NCBI GenBank assembly: GCA_028583415.1
Contig: CM053272.1
Location: 44,880,699 to 44,944,698, forward strand
Direction: 5' to 3'
Length of the DNA: 64,000 nucleotides
DNA from: Protea cynaroides
Lineage: Eukaryota > Streptophyta > Magnoliopsida > Proteales > Proteaceae
Made by a program: the position numbers and the translations under genes. Below, one piece after another: positions 34,601 through 43,719 of the stretch; the first letter of the stretch is position 1, and the number at the start of each line of letters is the position of its first letter. The notes under the pieces are model-generated. The model ran no database searches. It was not told the origin of the DNA and was given only the letters and a program-made list of their open reading frames with translations.

Positions 34601-37600
34601 AAAGCTGATCCCAAATATGCCTTATCTATCTCTTTTATTCCCATTGAACCCAAATCAGTTACTGAAGTTCTTTCTCATCTTGGTTGGAAGTTTGCAATCG
34701 AACTAAGCTGAATGCACTTGTTACTAATCACACTTTGGTCCTTGTTCCACATGAGCCCACTATGAACATTGTTGGATGTCGATGGGTTTACGAAGTAAAA
34801 CTCAAAACTAATGGATCATTAGAACGGCTTAAGGCCCGACTGGTAGCCAAAGGTTATTCCCAGAAATAAGGTGTCGATTTTCTTGATTACTTCAACCCTG
34901 TAATTAAACCAACTTCAATTCGACTGGTTCTTATGGTTGCTACAGTAAAGGGTTGGCCATTACGATTGGTCTGCTCAAGTTCATTGAAGAGAGCTTAGCC
35001 TACTATTACATGCTCGTGTTGGGAGCCTACTACAGTTGTACAAGATGCAACATTTTATTCAGTTGCACATGATGCAACCCGTTGTTCAGTTGCACAAGAT
35101 GCAACCTTTATTCAGGTTTACTCATTGGCGATGGACTATTATCAGTTGCACAAAATATAACCTTTTGTTCAGTTGCACATGATGCAACCTTTATTCAGTG
35201 ACCTATACTGTGGTACTATACTACTACTGCTGCTGTTGCTTCCGTTGATACATTGGTTCAAGGTGAAACTTGTGCTGTTATTGTTACTTGGTTCACATGG
35301 ACTGATACTGTGCTGCTTTACTACTACTACTGCTTCTGTTGAAACATTGCTTCAAATTGAAGCTCACTCTGTTGCTGCTGTTTCCGTTGCTACATTGTTT
35401 CAAGGTTAAGCTTTTACAGTTTTCCATGCTCCAGCTTGAGAGGGGGGGTGTTAAACTACACTACATCAGTCCACACGATGAAAATATTAGAAGTTGTATT
35501 GGAGTGGGACTCTCTGTCCTCAATAGTAGAATTAAAGGAGGACTCTATGTCATACTCAACTAATAGTTCTATTTAGATAGGTTACTTAGTTTATTTAGAT
35601 GTCCTTTCTTATCTAAAATACTACACAGTCGTATTTGCGTTGTAGTAAGTTACTGGGACTCCTATTATAATTGAGAGATTTCTTTTATATATATGGAATA
35701 AGATGGACAAAATGAACTAACGATTCTGCTTCTTCTGTATAGAATCGACCTCTCCTCTTCTCTCTCTGTTCTGGTTTATTTCTATTATATTTTGTTTCAA
35801 ATTTGATGAGGTTCCTTTTCATAATGTTGAACTCTATTGCAGCCTTGTTGGTTCACTTTAGTACATAACCATGACTCGCCCAGATTTACCCTACTTGGTG
35901 AATATAGCTTGTCAATTTATGCATGATCCTGCTGTGAATCAGTTTACTATGGTAAAGTGAATCCTTTGCTATGTTCGTCGCACTCTTGAATATGGCCTAC
36001 CCCATAGTTGTCAAGGCGTCGCCTAGGCACCGCCTAGGTGCCCAAGAGGCATTGTGACGCCTTGGAAAATCGGATGCCTTCGTCGCCTAGGCGGGCCCTT
36101 GGTTGCCTAGGCGCCCTGTCAGGCCTCCAATGCCTTGGTTCACCTTGGCGCCTTGACAACTATGGTCTACACGTAGTTTGTGACAGCTTTTTGGATTTGT
36201 ATGCTTTCTCCGACTTTGATTGGGCCATGTGTCCTTTTACACGGAGATCAACAATTGGGTTTTGTACTTTCCTGGGTGCCAATTGTATATCTTGGAGTGT
36301 TAAGAAGCAAACCACTGTTGCACGCACTAGTACTAAATCCGAATATAGAGCCATATGGCTTCTACAGCTGCTGAGTTGAATTGATTACAGGATCTTGGTA
36401 TTACTCAATCTCAACAGGCTATCTTATTTTGTGAAAATATTAGTGCACTTCATATGACGGTTAATCCCGTCTTTCATTGCTCGGACGAAACATATAGAGC
36501 TTGATTACCACTTTGTTCAGGAAAAAGTGGCATATGGTCTTATTTGTCACGTGATTTGTTTCCTCTCAACAACAACTGGCAGAAATATTTACCAAGCCTT
36601 TGGCCTGGCCTGCAGTGAATTCTTGGCTATCTGTATCGAACTGGGTCTATAGAAAACTCCCAGCTCAGTTTGAGGGGGGATATTGAATGTAAGGATGCAA
36701 GTGATGGCTCAAGCTCAAGCCCAACCGAGGTTCAGGTTTAGCCCAGCTAACTAATTCAGTTTACAACAGTTCATAACATTTCTGTTAACGTTCTTATTGT
36801 GAAGCCCAGTGGCTACTTACTCAGTACTGGTTTCTTCAGTAGATCAGTAGTCTAGAGTATTCTTAAAACAGCATGTAGTGAGCTGGAGTCTTAGTGTTTC
36901 TAGAGTATTCTTTAGTCATACATGTGGCTACATCAAGCTTGTATACTATAAGTAGAACTTCAGAGAGTTCGTTTTTGATAAAGGAAATACTGAAGGACGC
37001 CTTCTGTTTGTTATTTCTCTTCAGGATTTCAAGTAGCTCTTCTTAGAGGTGGATGTTGAGTGTGGTAGGCAGAAGTAGTGCTTCTTGGAGTCGGGCATGT
37101 GGCAGAGAAATGGGAGAAAGGAAGAATCCAGCAGAGAGGGGAGGGAAAGTTCAGAGGGGAAGACTTTGGAACATGGACCCTTTTTTTTCTCCAACCGATT
37201 ATCTGACTGATCCAATAAAGTGGAATTGGTGAGGGGTAATTGCCAATTCTTACCAATCCTAACCTATTTGAATCCGAATTGGATCGGAATCGACGGAGGC
37301 CAATTCCATCCCAGATTCCGCTTCATTGAACCTTGGTCACCAGAGGTCAATATATAGTTATATACCAATCAATGCCTATATCCTTCTTTTATTCAACATT
37401 CTTATGGTTTATGATTTATCAGTTATTGAAAATAGAGGAAGATGAAAAGAAACAATCATGGTGGGTTGTTTTCCACGTTTAATAGTTGGATTTATGAAAC
37501 AAATCTAAATGATTGATAGGATGGATGGTGTAAATTTAATAATCAGGAAGCATCCAGTGAACAATAGAAAAGCAATGCAGAGGTCCAAGGCATGCTACAC

Positions 37601-40600
37601 AAGGTTCAGATGTATGACCTAAATTGGATACATCATCATACAGTGAAACATGCTGACAAGTGACAATCACTGCAGCATCCATCAGCTAAGGAGGAGGAAA
37701 TTAGAGTATATGTGCTCATTTCCTGAGCTGGCATGCATGGAAATATTTGCTTGTCAAGAGGAGAAAAATTTGCATCCCCCCCCCCTCCTCCCCACGCACC
37801 CCCAACACACACACACACAGCCAAAAAAAAAAACCCACATCATCTCATGAGTAGAAGGGTATGCCACTAGAACTGCAGTTTGCAGAATCATATCCCTACT
37901 ATCTTCTTCTTTTAGATATGACAGGGTGCCAGGGAAATTTACAAGCTACAGTGTTATACTTCTGATGCATTTGAGATGTACAGAGTACTTATTTAAGGGG
38001 CACATGAGGATTCCTTGATTGGATCCTCGATAATGAATGGGCCTGTGCTTGACATTATAGCAGGGACATGTGACAAGTTTTTCTTTTTTGTGGTTTTTTT
38101 TATTTCATTTTGATGTCCATGAAAAGGGCATCCATCCCCGTGCACGAGGCTCCCGCTACTGCAGGGTCAGGGGAGGGCAGAATATATGCAGCCTTACCCC
38201 CACAACGTGGAGAAGCTGTTTTCAGGATTTGAACCCGTGACCACTAGTTGCAATATAACAACCTTACCGTCACACCAAGGTTTGCCCTCAGTGTGATGTC
38301 GAAGAAAAAAAAATGAAAATATAATATATGAAAGTTCTCATGTCACTTTGCTTTAGTGTTTATTGTTGCTTGGAATGGCTTATTTATCTTGTTATAATTC
38401 TCAGTAAAGCTTTTCATTTTTCTTATTGTAGCGGTTAGAAGAAATGCAAGTTCAGAATGTTCCACTCGATGCTGGGAAGAAGCAATTTGATGTTGTTGAT
38501 AAGGGTGATGTTGTGATTTTGCCTGCTTTTGGAGCTGCAGTGGATGAGATGTTGGTTTTGAGTGAGAAAAATGTGCAAATAGTTGACACAACTTGCCCAT
38601 GGGTGTCTAAGGTATTCTTTTAAGAAATTTACTTGCGACTGCATTAATATCGCGGAATTTCATAAATCTTTATAATCTACATTCCTTCTATGTTTATTTT
38701 TAAATTTTTTGTATAAGGTCTGGAATACTGTTGAGAAGCATAAGAAAGGTGAGTACACCTCAATCATTCATGGTAAATATTCACATGAGGAGACTGTTGC
38801 AACTGCATCTTTTGCGGGAAAATATATTATCGTGAAGAACATGACAGAGGTATAACTATGCTCGTTGCCCTCATTTTTACTGGTTATCCTGGCCTAATTA
38901 TCGAGATAGATGTTTATTTTTACTCTGAAAGATTTTAACTATCTGATAATATCAATGAGACCAGGCAAGGTATGTATGTGATTACATTCTCGGGGGTCAA
39001 CTTGATGGGTCTAGCTCAACAAAAGAGGAGTTTTTAGAGGTAGATAAGTAGTTGATTATTCTGCCTGAGTTATCTACTGTCTTGGAACTTATAGTTTAAG
39101 CTAATTATTAGTTTCTTTGCAGAAATTCAAGTTTGCAGTTTCCAAGGGGTTTGACCCCGATACTGATCTCTTCAAACTAGGCATTGCAAACCAAACAACA
39201 ATGCTCAAAGGAGAAACAGAAGAAATTGGTTAGTGTGCCTAATCTGGGGCTAGCTTTAAAAGTAAATTATAGTGATATTTAGGTTCTAAATTTGTTTAAT
39301 TTTCAAGGTAAATTGGTTGAGAAGACTATGATGCAGAAATATGGAATAGAGAATGTCAATGAGCATTTCGTAAGCTTCAATACAATTTGTGATGCTACTC
39401 AGGTACTTGTCTCTTCCAGTGCTCTAGTCGTGGCCATTTCATTTTATTGTGGCAACGACTTCGTTTTTGATGTGGTCAGATTTGACGGCAGCCATTTCAT
39501 TTTCTTCATGGTGATGGATTTATTGTGCTATAGTTGGATTTGACAGCTTAAAATGATATATCCATTCGTGCGATCTTTTCATGCTTCCATGTGATTTCAT
39601 TCTGATTTTGGCTGTAGGTTTTTGTTGAGATTGGGGCTTAATAGTACTGTTGGGAAAATTTGGCTTGTCATGTGGCAACAAATAATGGGTTTCAAGTCCT
39701 CTCTTGAAAACTCCAACTGTACTCAGTTGACTTTGTTGAGAGTACTTGGCTTTTTTCTTCTTTTTTTTTTTGTTTTTTTGTTTTGTTTTTTTTTTTTTTT
39801 TTGGGGGGGGAGGGAAGAATTCAGATAATTGGAGGTGCATTAACAATTGCTGACATGAATTATAAATAAAACCAAAAGCAAGAAAAGGTAAGCTAAGGTG
39901 TATCTTGGAATCAATGAATTCAGATTACTGACTGCTGTTACTGTGAGGCTTAATCTTATTGCTCACTCATCAAAGGTGTGAGGCACAAGGCACATGCTTC
40001 AAACCATGAAAAGTTTGGGGGCATTAAGACAAGACAATGCTATTTTTAAAATTTTGCAAATTTGTGTAAGTTGTGCTATGTAAAAGTATCTTTTGATAGA
40101 TTTTGCTGTGTAAAATGTTAGGTGGTTCATGTTCAACTAAAAAGTGCTTGCAGATAATTTGGTTCAATAATATAACTGTTATATAGACAATTTGACATAA
40201 TGGGATATACGATTATATAGATGGCACAGAACTATGATGAGAACAAGAAGAGACTAAGCTCTAATACACAGTTGACTTGCTATATTATGACGCTGTGGTT
40301 TTTAGTTGATTGATTGTTACTTCTATCTGTCATTCTTGAAAAAAAAAAAAATTGCATCTCCTATCAAACTGCCTTGCATTCTCTGGAGTATTGATCTCAG
40401 TTTACTTGTACTTATGGGCTGGACTGCTGGACTTCCTAACTCGAGGAATATGTTGGCTGCGCCCCCCTTTAGCTGGCTGACCTATTGGATGTTTGGACTT
40501 TCATCGTGATACCACATAGGCACACACCCTGTTTTGGCCATAACTTGGGTATTTGCTAGGTGCACTAGGAATCTCACTGCTTGGAACAGTCAAAAGTTTG

Positions 40601-41886
40601 TTTGTTGTGAAGTTCCTCAGAGTCATGCCAAAAGGGCCACAATTCCAACTTAAAAAAGAGATTATTTTCTGTCTGTCTGTCTTCTACTCCCCCCTCTCCC
40701 CATAAAAAAAAGATTAAAGCAATTTTGATTTTGTAATTTATTTAAATAATTCCAGGAGCGGCAAGATGCAATGTATAAACTAGTGGATGAAGAACTTGAT
40801 CTAATGATAGTAGTTGGTGGATGGAACTCAAGCAACACTTCCCACCTACAAGAGATAGGAGAGGCCCGTGGAATTCCATCTTATTGGATTGACAGTGAGC
40901 AGAGAGTAGGACCGGGAAACAGAATACGCTACAAGTTGAATGTAAGTTAAGCAGATCAACATCTAACTGCTCAGCTGTTATGGCCTCTATTAGTTAATTG
41001 ATTTTCAACTTTTTTGTTTGCTTATATGTTGATTGTAAAAGCATGGAGAGCTGGTTGAGAAAGATAACTGGCTACCAGAGGGTCCTATCACAGTAGGTGT
41101 CACATCAGGTGCTTCCACCCCAGACAAGGTAATTATCTTCAGGAAAATCTCTGTTCTTTAGTATATTTGACATTTTGACTTTTTGAGTCTAGGATTACTT
41201 GGACCTTAAATGGAGGTTTCCCTGCCTCCCTCTATGGTTTTTTTTTTTTTTGAATGTTGGGGACGGTTCTACAAAAGCCATTTAGTCCTGTGTATTACTG
41301 ACAGATTGTGAAATCAGCCTGCTGTGACAAAAAAATAAAGTAATATCTTATGATAAGGAAAGGCTCAGGGTCTGTTTAAGAGCTTGAGTTGATTACAAAA
41401 AGATGATTCATGACTCAATATGCATCCGCCATTCCTGACTTGTGGAAGGAATGGAATAAGGATGGACGGCCTTCTTGGATTGAAGGAAGAATGTCAAGAC
41501 AACCTAACCTACCACAGAATCTAGCCAGTGTCTTCCTCCAAAATGTTATTCCCATCCTTTTGTTTTCTGGTCAGCCTACCTTACACAGCCAGATGGGACT
41601 TTAAACAACTACTAGAGAGAGAGAGAGAGAGAGGGGGCGGGGGGGTTGCTTTAAAGCACAGGGTGAAGATAGAAGAGTCCAATCTGTGACCTCTTAGAGG
41701 TCTGCACTCTACTGGCAGGGTAATCTTTCCCCCTTCCCTTTACTATTTTGGTTGTAGTTAAGTTTAGGTGCGACTTATGAACTGTATTACTGAATCTTTG
41801 GCCGTGGTTGTGTTAACCAGGTTGTTGAGGATGTTCTTATCAAGGTCTTTGACATCAAACATGAAGAAGCCTTGCAGTTGGTGTAA
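18638..41886 (+). CDS. HDR: 4-hydroxy-3-methylbut-2-enyl diphosphate reductase, plastid, ten exons
   Basis: HDR (IspH, LytB) is the 4Fe-4S enzyme that turns HMBDP into IPP and DMAPP, the last step of the plastid MEP isoprenoid pathway. Exons are 18638-18905, 19489-19685, 38432-38611, 38718-38849, 38965-39039, 39123-39228, 39308-39402, 40756-40941, 41042-41128 and 41821-41886; they join to 1392 bp (463 codons plus stop) in one frame, with GT/AG at every border. The three cluster cysteines are present: Cys119 (GFCWGVERAV), Cys210 (DTTCPWV) and Cys347 (NTICDATQ). His233 (IHGKY), the E-rich SHEE and SSNTSH (376-381) are also present. About 40 N-terminal residues, rich in Ser, Arg and Phe, form a likely transit peptide. 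The start is the first ATG in frame with it; an upstream TTG is not used. Length matches plant HDR. Intron 2 is 18,746 bp. The ORF is intact. Confidence 0.96.
20791..21823. mobile_element. 1.03-kb Mutator-like element nested in the TIR element
   Basis: Perfect 10-bp direct repeats GGCAACAAGC flank it (20781-20790 and 21824-21833). Its ends are imperfect inverted repeats: TTTAAAATCTCGG at left and CGAGATTTTATTCC at right. Subterminal arrays of CTCGGCGAGAT words occupy about 20805-20885 and 21640-21815. The centre has no recognised gene. Duplication length and structure suggest a non-autonomous Mutator-like element. This is the innermost layer of a three-deep nest. Confidence 0.82.
21862..21945. 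repeat. 33-bp tandem repeat with internal palindrome
   Basis: GTGGTCGTAGATCAGCTCGACCACCGGGAGAGA is given here by its landmarks only: each unit starts GTGGTCG, contains CTCGACCAC and ends GGGAGAGA. Two full units and one partial are adjacent; related GTGGTCGTAGATCA words recur at about 21957 and 22463. Because 33 is a multiple of three, the frame stays open across it and yields a repeated VVVDQLDHRER peptide, which is not evidence of a gene. Confidence 0.8.
22589..22668. repeat. (AT)n microsatellite, about 80 bp
   Basis: Uninterrupted AT dinucleotides inside the TIR element. A shorter run lies at 20702-20736. Confidence 0.95.
22794..22926. repeat. 133-bp foldback
   Basis: ACCGGAGTGTAACTCCTT at the left end pairs with the reverse complement AAGGAGTTACACTCCGGT at the right end, and GGATTCAAGCAATCT pairs with AGATTGCTTGAATCC further in. 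The stem is interrupted by small bulges and a roughly 40-base loop. It may be a MITE; the flanks CAAATTTT and CAAACCTT are only a weak candidate duplication. Confidence 0.65.
24138..24762 (-). pseudogene. Internal region 2 of element A/B: unknown acidic ORF
   Basis: After the second PBS (24720-24709) the minus strand has an open frame of about 174 codons ending at 24138, and a 77-codon frame overlapping its start (24762-24529). The peptide is rich in Glu, Lys and Asp (for example DIAVEFGKVEINNTMEENS) with no protease, integrase or RT motif. Position right after a PBS suggests a gag-like or element-specific protein; no family is recognised. It is followed by CTCGTGGACGAG and TTTTAAGTGGGGGCGAG (minus strand, about 24015-23983), which serves as the polypurine tract before the 3' LTR. 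Confidence 0.5.
24724..25291 (-). mobile_element. Middle LTR-like block (LTR-B) of the composite element
   Basis: It lies between a polypurine-type motif (minus strand CTCGTGGTCAAGTTCTTTTAAG, about 25315-25294) and a PBS (24720-24709), exactly the context of an LTR. Its plus-strand left edge TAATGCAAACTCC matches the LTR-A edge TAATGCAAGACC. Its right part (GTTGTTGGCTGAACAATACT) resembles the LTR-A end but lacks the terminal GCATCA. It is only distantly similar to LTR-A in between. The right border is approximate. Confidence 0.55.
25292..25958 (-). pseudogene. Internal region 1 of element A/B
   Basis: From the PBS at 25956-25945 the minus strand reads into a short frame (25788-25543, 81 codons) containing AWMNDQLNSIQRNYTQRIFEAKE, which looks like a helical or coiled-coil gag-type segment, followed by an acidic tail (DFKEVEVDIVIQDE). 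A second scrap of the same character spans 25556-25365. A G-run (about 25883-25899) lies next to the PBS. No pol domain is present. Confidence 0.5.
26913..29028 (+). mobile_element. Compact pol-less LTR retrotransposon (element C), complete
   Basis: The 5' LTR is 26913-27646 (734 bp) and the 3' LTR is 28302-29028 (727 bp). They start TGATGCAGGCTGAG and end CTCCATTA, and by eye differ at about 14 bases plus one 7-base indel. A perfect 5-bp duplication CCTTG flanks it (26908-26912 and 29029-29033). The PBS TGGTATCAGAGC (27649-27660, initiator Met tRNA type) follows after two bases. The purine tract TTTTTTTAAGTGGGTGAGAAT precedes the 3' LTR. The internal region is only 655 bp, so the element is non-autonomous. 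Its LTR ends match those of element A/B on the other strand. Confidence 0.93.
27685..28297 (+). CDS. Element C internal ORFs, gag-like, function unknown
   Basis: Two short frames lie between the PBS and the polypurine tract. The first (27685-27888, 67 codons) starts MVNFECWEDILKIHL and contains a heptad-like LQQIESRVARLEQCMDS, as in coiled-coil starts of plant gag proteins. The second (27890-28297, 135 codons, different frame) is acidic and then has a hydrophobic and aromatic C-terminal half ending in KIRGRIFLSG, where the DNA doubles as the CGAGGACGAATTTTTTTAAG motif. The frames overlap only through a shift at about 27888, so one ancestral ORF may be frameshifted. No protease, RT or integrase motif is present. 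Confidence 0.5.
29034..31044 (+). other. Intron 2 segment without a defined gene
   Basis: No exon is found. The part at about 29402-29770 (starts TGTTATTGTAAGGG, has a CTATATATACAG promoter-like word and ends TTGTTACA) looks like an old solo LTR of copia type, but no target duplication is visible. Purine-rich low-complexity DNA occupies about 30230-30390 and 30590-30710 and produces spurious open frames on both strands. Confidence 0.5.
31850..32430 (-). mobile_element. Probable poly(A) retroposon inserted in copia gag, minus strand
   Basis: The copia gag frame stops at about 31845 and resumes at about 32435 with DNA between that is unrelated to gag. On the minus strand this DNA ends in a run of A (T-run at 31850-31861) after TTAATTAAATTATCTACTTAACC, the form of a LINE or SINE 3' end; an inner A-run lies at 31999-32018. 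No RT domain is seen and no clear target duplication was found, so the class is an inference. Confidence 0.45.
34970..35810 (+). mobile_element. 3' part of another copia-type element inside the intronic copia
   Basis: The RT frame is lost at about 34960 and recovers at about 35815. Between them is a region with five TTGCACA/AGATGCAAC words (about 35030-35190), CTACTGCTGCTGTTGC-rich repeats, a polypurine tract CTTGAGAGGGGGGTGTTAA near 35437-35455, and LTR-like DNA from TGTTAAACTACAC (about 35448). Thus a PPT and LTR start from a second element sit in the middle of the host RT, either by insertion followed by deletion or by template-switch recombination. Borders are approximate. Confidence 0.55.
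36003..36164. mobile_element. 162-bp MITE with CATAGTTGTC termini
   Basis: It begins CATAGTTGTCAAGGCGTCG and ends GCGCCTTGACAACTATG, perfect inverted ends, with CGCCTAGGCG palindromes inside. It interrupts the copia RNase H frame; CTAC is present on both sides (35997-36000 and 36167-36170). Its ends and GGCG-rich body match the 2.9-kb element at 20587-23533, so it is a deletion derivative or short relative of that family. Confidence 0.8.
37024..38110 (+). other. Intron 2 segment, no element recognised
   Basis: Ordinary AT-rich intron sequence. A C-run (about 37777-37800) and an A-run (37824-37833) are the only low-complexity features. Short open frames on both strands show no recognisable domain. 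Confidence 0.55.
38126..38293 (-). mobile_element. Au-type SINE, minus strand
   Basis: Read on the minus strand, the 168-bp sequence has a tRNA-like head with an A-box-like TTGGTGTGACGGTAAGG and a B box GGTTCAAATCC. Then come the hallmarks of the plant Au SINE family: GGGTAAGGCTGC, CCCTCCCCTGACCCTGC, GGGAGCCTCGTGCAC and the end GGATGCCC. Degenerate 15-bp direct repeats TGATGTCCATGAAAA (38111-38125) and TGATGTCGAAGAAAA (38294-38308; 13 of 15 match) flank it. It ends about 140 bp before HDR exon 3. As a pol III-derived element it would need no terminal poly(A). Confidence 0.88.
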
Positions 41887-41977
41887 CCTTGAGCTGCACG
41901 GAGACATCAAAGAATAGTTAATTTGATAATCACCTCCATTGATGCATATTCCATGCGATTATGGGGGGCATTGTAGT

Positions 41978-41978
<1 letters not shown>

Positions 41979-42066
<88 letters not shown>
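41979..42066. repeat. (CA)n(TA)n compound microsatellite after the HDR stop
   Basis: CA repeats at 41979-42021 pass directly into TA repeats to 42066. It starts 93 bp after the HDR stop codon, so it is probably in the 3' UTR or just beyond it. No clear AATAAA signal is seen between the stop and the repeat. Confidence 0.9.
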
Positions 42067-42069
<3 letters not shown>

Positions 42070-42479
42070 TAACAAATATATCTCTTTTTAATTTCAAACG
42101 AAAATATTTAGATATCTTTTAGAAAAATTTCATTTAACTTCCAAAAACTATTTCAAATTCGATCTAACCCCCAATAATTTCAAAAATCTCATCTATCATC
42201 CAAAAGTTTTTCAAATGTCTCATCTATCACCCAAAAGATTTTTATAGTTAATCAAAGAGACTCCACCGGTTAGCTGCAAATGTTAGGATAATATCGTCCT
42301 TATTCCAATAGTAAAAGATCATAATGCCCCCTAAAGTAAAAAACACATTTACTTAGCAATTTTTCATTTTTTATAGTAAAAGTAAAAAAGAAGAAAAAAT
42401 TTCTTTCGATACCTTTCTTCCCTGACAAGTTGCCACGATGAAACCCTTGTTCGTTGACTACAGTGTGTTGTCGTTTTCG

Positions 42480-42840
42480 TTTGGAAACGACTATCGTCAA
42501 CCAACAGGGATTGCAACCTTCTCAGACCCTCGATTTAAAGAGGCAAAGTTCTAGAAAGTGAATTGTCCTCAAGATCAAGAACTTTTAAGTTACGAAGACC
42601 CTAGATTTTAATTGAAATTTCACCACTGAAATCATGGAAGGGCAATGACAAGATATGAAGCTGAGTAGGTTTTCTAATTGACGGCGAAAGCTTACCAACC
42701 AGTCTCAAGACTAGCATCCGATCAAAATTTGAAGAACAAAAAAGAGCTTCTGAATTATCTCCACTACAGCCATCACCATCGGTTATATTGAGAGTCAAAA
42801 CCCTAGATGACTTGGAATCACATATAACCCCAAACTAAGA
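42480..42840 (-). pseudogene. LRR receptor-like kinase fragment (RPK2-like)
   Basis: On the minus strand, scraps of an LRR receptor ectodomain read SSRVLTLNITD, then PTQLHILSLPFHDFSGEI, a stop, GLRNLKVLDLEDNSL and GLRRLQSLL. This is the N-terminal cap and first repeats of a plant LRR receptor kinase; the wording is closest to the RPK2/TOAD2 type from memory of that family. In-frame stops occur at about 42602 and 42532, and there is no kinase domain nearby. It is a small relic. Duplicated gene scrap or transposon-captured fragment cannot be told apart here. Confidence 0.55.
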
Positions 42841-43719
42841 GCAATCTCTCTAAAGGACGAGATTCAATGACACAAAAACTAAAAAAATCAGCTCAGAAAT
42901 GAAAAAGAAATTTCATGTCCATTAGAGATCAGATTTCTTAATTTGGATTCAAATTCCAAAATCGTTGTTTGTGTCTATTTGTCTATCTGTCGCATGGCGG
43001 GAAAGAGCGGAGCTTAGAGATCTAAATGGTCAGATTTTCTTTTAATGCCAGAAAATATATATGATTAATCCCTTCTCTCTCTCTCCAATTATATTGGAGA
43101 TTTGTTGTTCTCAACTCTCTTCCTCAGTGTTGGGTTTCTGTCTATTTATTTAGGATCATTTTCTGTTTTGCTTCTGAAAATGTCTTCTCTGTAATGGAGA
43201 TCTTAGGAACGGGTGTTCTCTACGAACATTTTCTCATAATGTTTTCTATACATTTGTGCGTTCAAGCTTGAAGATGTTAACAGGAGAAGAAGTGAGGTGA
43301 GGTGAGGTTAGGTTTTCTGGTGTTGACATGGGTTGTGGCGGATCCAAAGTAGATGATTTGCCATTGGTGACTCTCTGCAAAGAGGCAAGAATACATCAAA
43401 GAGTTTTGGCACAAATGCATGTCTATGGATATTAGTGGTGACCCATAACTCAATGTTTTATTTTCATGTTTTAAAGTTTCATTTTAATGTTATAAAGAAA
43501 TGAAAAATTAGTAATTTTATCTTATTTTAATGTTTTAAAGTTTCAAATAGAAAGGGTAGGAATGTCTACTCACATGTTCAGTCAAGTCTGTCAGTTAAAT
43601 GGGGCCGGTTAGAGTTTCTGGAAATCATTGGGTAGTAGATCGAATTTGACATTTTGGGGGTTAGATGAAATTTTTTTCTATCTTTCAATGTGAGGCAATT
43701 TATAATATAAAAAAAAGAG
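42841..43719. other. Intergenic, no gene
   Basis: AT-rich sequence with nothing recognised. The word TTTTAATGTTTTAAAGTTTCA is repeated at about 43461 and 43523. Confidence 0.5.

Larger units (their letters stand above)
31427..36380 (+). pseudogene. gag-pol of the intronic copia element, broken
   Basis: Landmarks in order: gag N-terminus (31427-31819, NFLLWETQILTLIESQDLIDFI and WIIGTLSEEVLGHA); gag continued from about 32440 (KQICDQLNAI) to the CCHC knuckle CQICKNFGHTAFKC (about 32898-32940); remnants of protease near 33040; GAG-pre-integrase and integrase (WHQRFGHPE at about 33470; CDLWG at about 33655); reverse transcriptase start (GCRWVYEVKLKTNGSLERLKARL, 34770-34850); RT end with TRPDLPYLVNIACQFMH (about 35873-35923); and RNase H (FSDFDWA, RRSTIGFCTFLG, KSEYRAI; 36200-36350). 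Stops, shifts and the inserted DNA remove any function; the middle of RT with the catalytic YVDD is absent. Confidence 0.85.
31045..37023 (+). mobile_element. Decayed Ty1/copia element in HDR intron 2
   Basis: The LTRs are 31045-31382 (338 bp) and 36681-37023 (343 bp). They share the start TATTGAATGTAAGG and the end TTCTGTTTGTTA...CTTCA, with several indels, so the insertion is not recent. The PBS TGGTATCAGAG (31383-31393) abuts the 5' LTR, and TTGAGGGGGGA precedes the 3' LTR. No convincing 5-bp duplication was found (GGAAC versus GGATT). Three further insertions are inside: a poly(A) retroposon at about 31850-32430, foreign LTR-element DNA at about 34970-35810 and a 162-bp MITE at 36003-36164. 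Confidence 0.85.
19686..38431 (+). other. HDR intron 2, 18.7 kb, multiply nested transposons
   Basis: Donor AAG/GTTGGT at 19685/19686 and acceptor TTATTGTAG ending at 38431. In exon 2 the frame ends NPTVNK and in exon 3 resumes RLEEM, with no residue lost. The intron contains, left to right, a composite minus-strand LTR element with two layers of DNA transposon inside it (20225-26744), a short pol-less LTR element (26913-29028), a decayed copia element (31045-37023) and an SINE (38126-38293). The remaining about 2.8 kb of DNA next to these, including the two intron ends, is unassigned. The other HDR introns range from 79 bp (intron 6) to 1353 bp (intron 7). Confidence 0.93.

Noticed and set aside
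31045..37023. 5-bp target duplication for the intronic copia
   Set aside because: GGAAC versus GGATT matches at only three bases, so I do not claim it.
38126..38293. tRNA gene suggested by A and B boxes
   Set aside because: It continues into the Au SINE body and does not fold as a complete tRNA.
18638..41886. HDR as a pseudogene because of the huge intron
   Set aside because: All exons join in frame, all borders are GT/AG and catalytic residues are intact.
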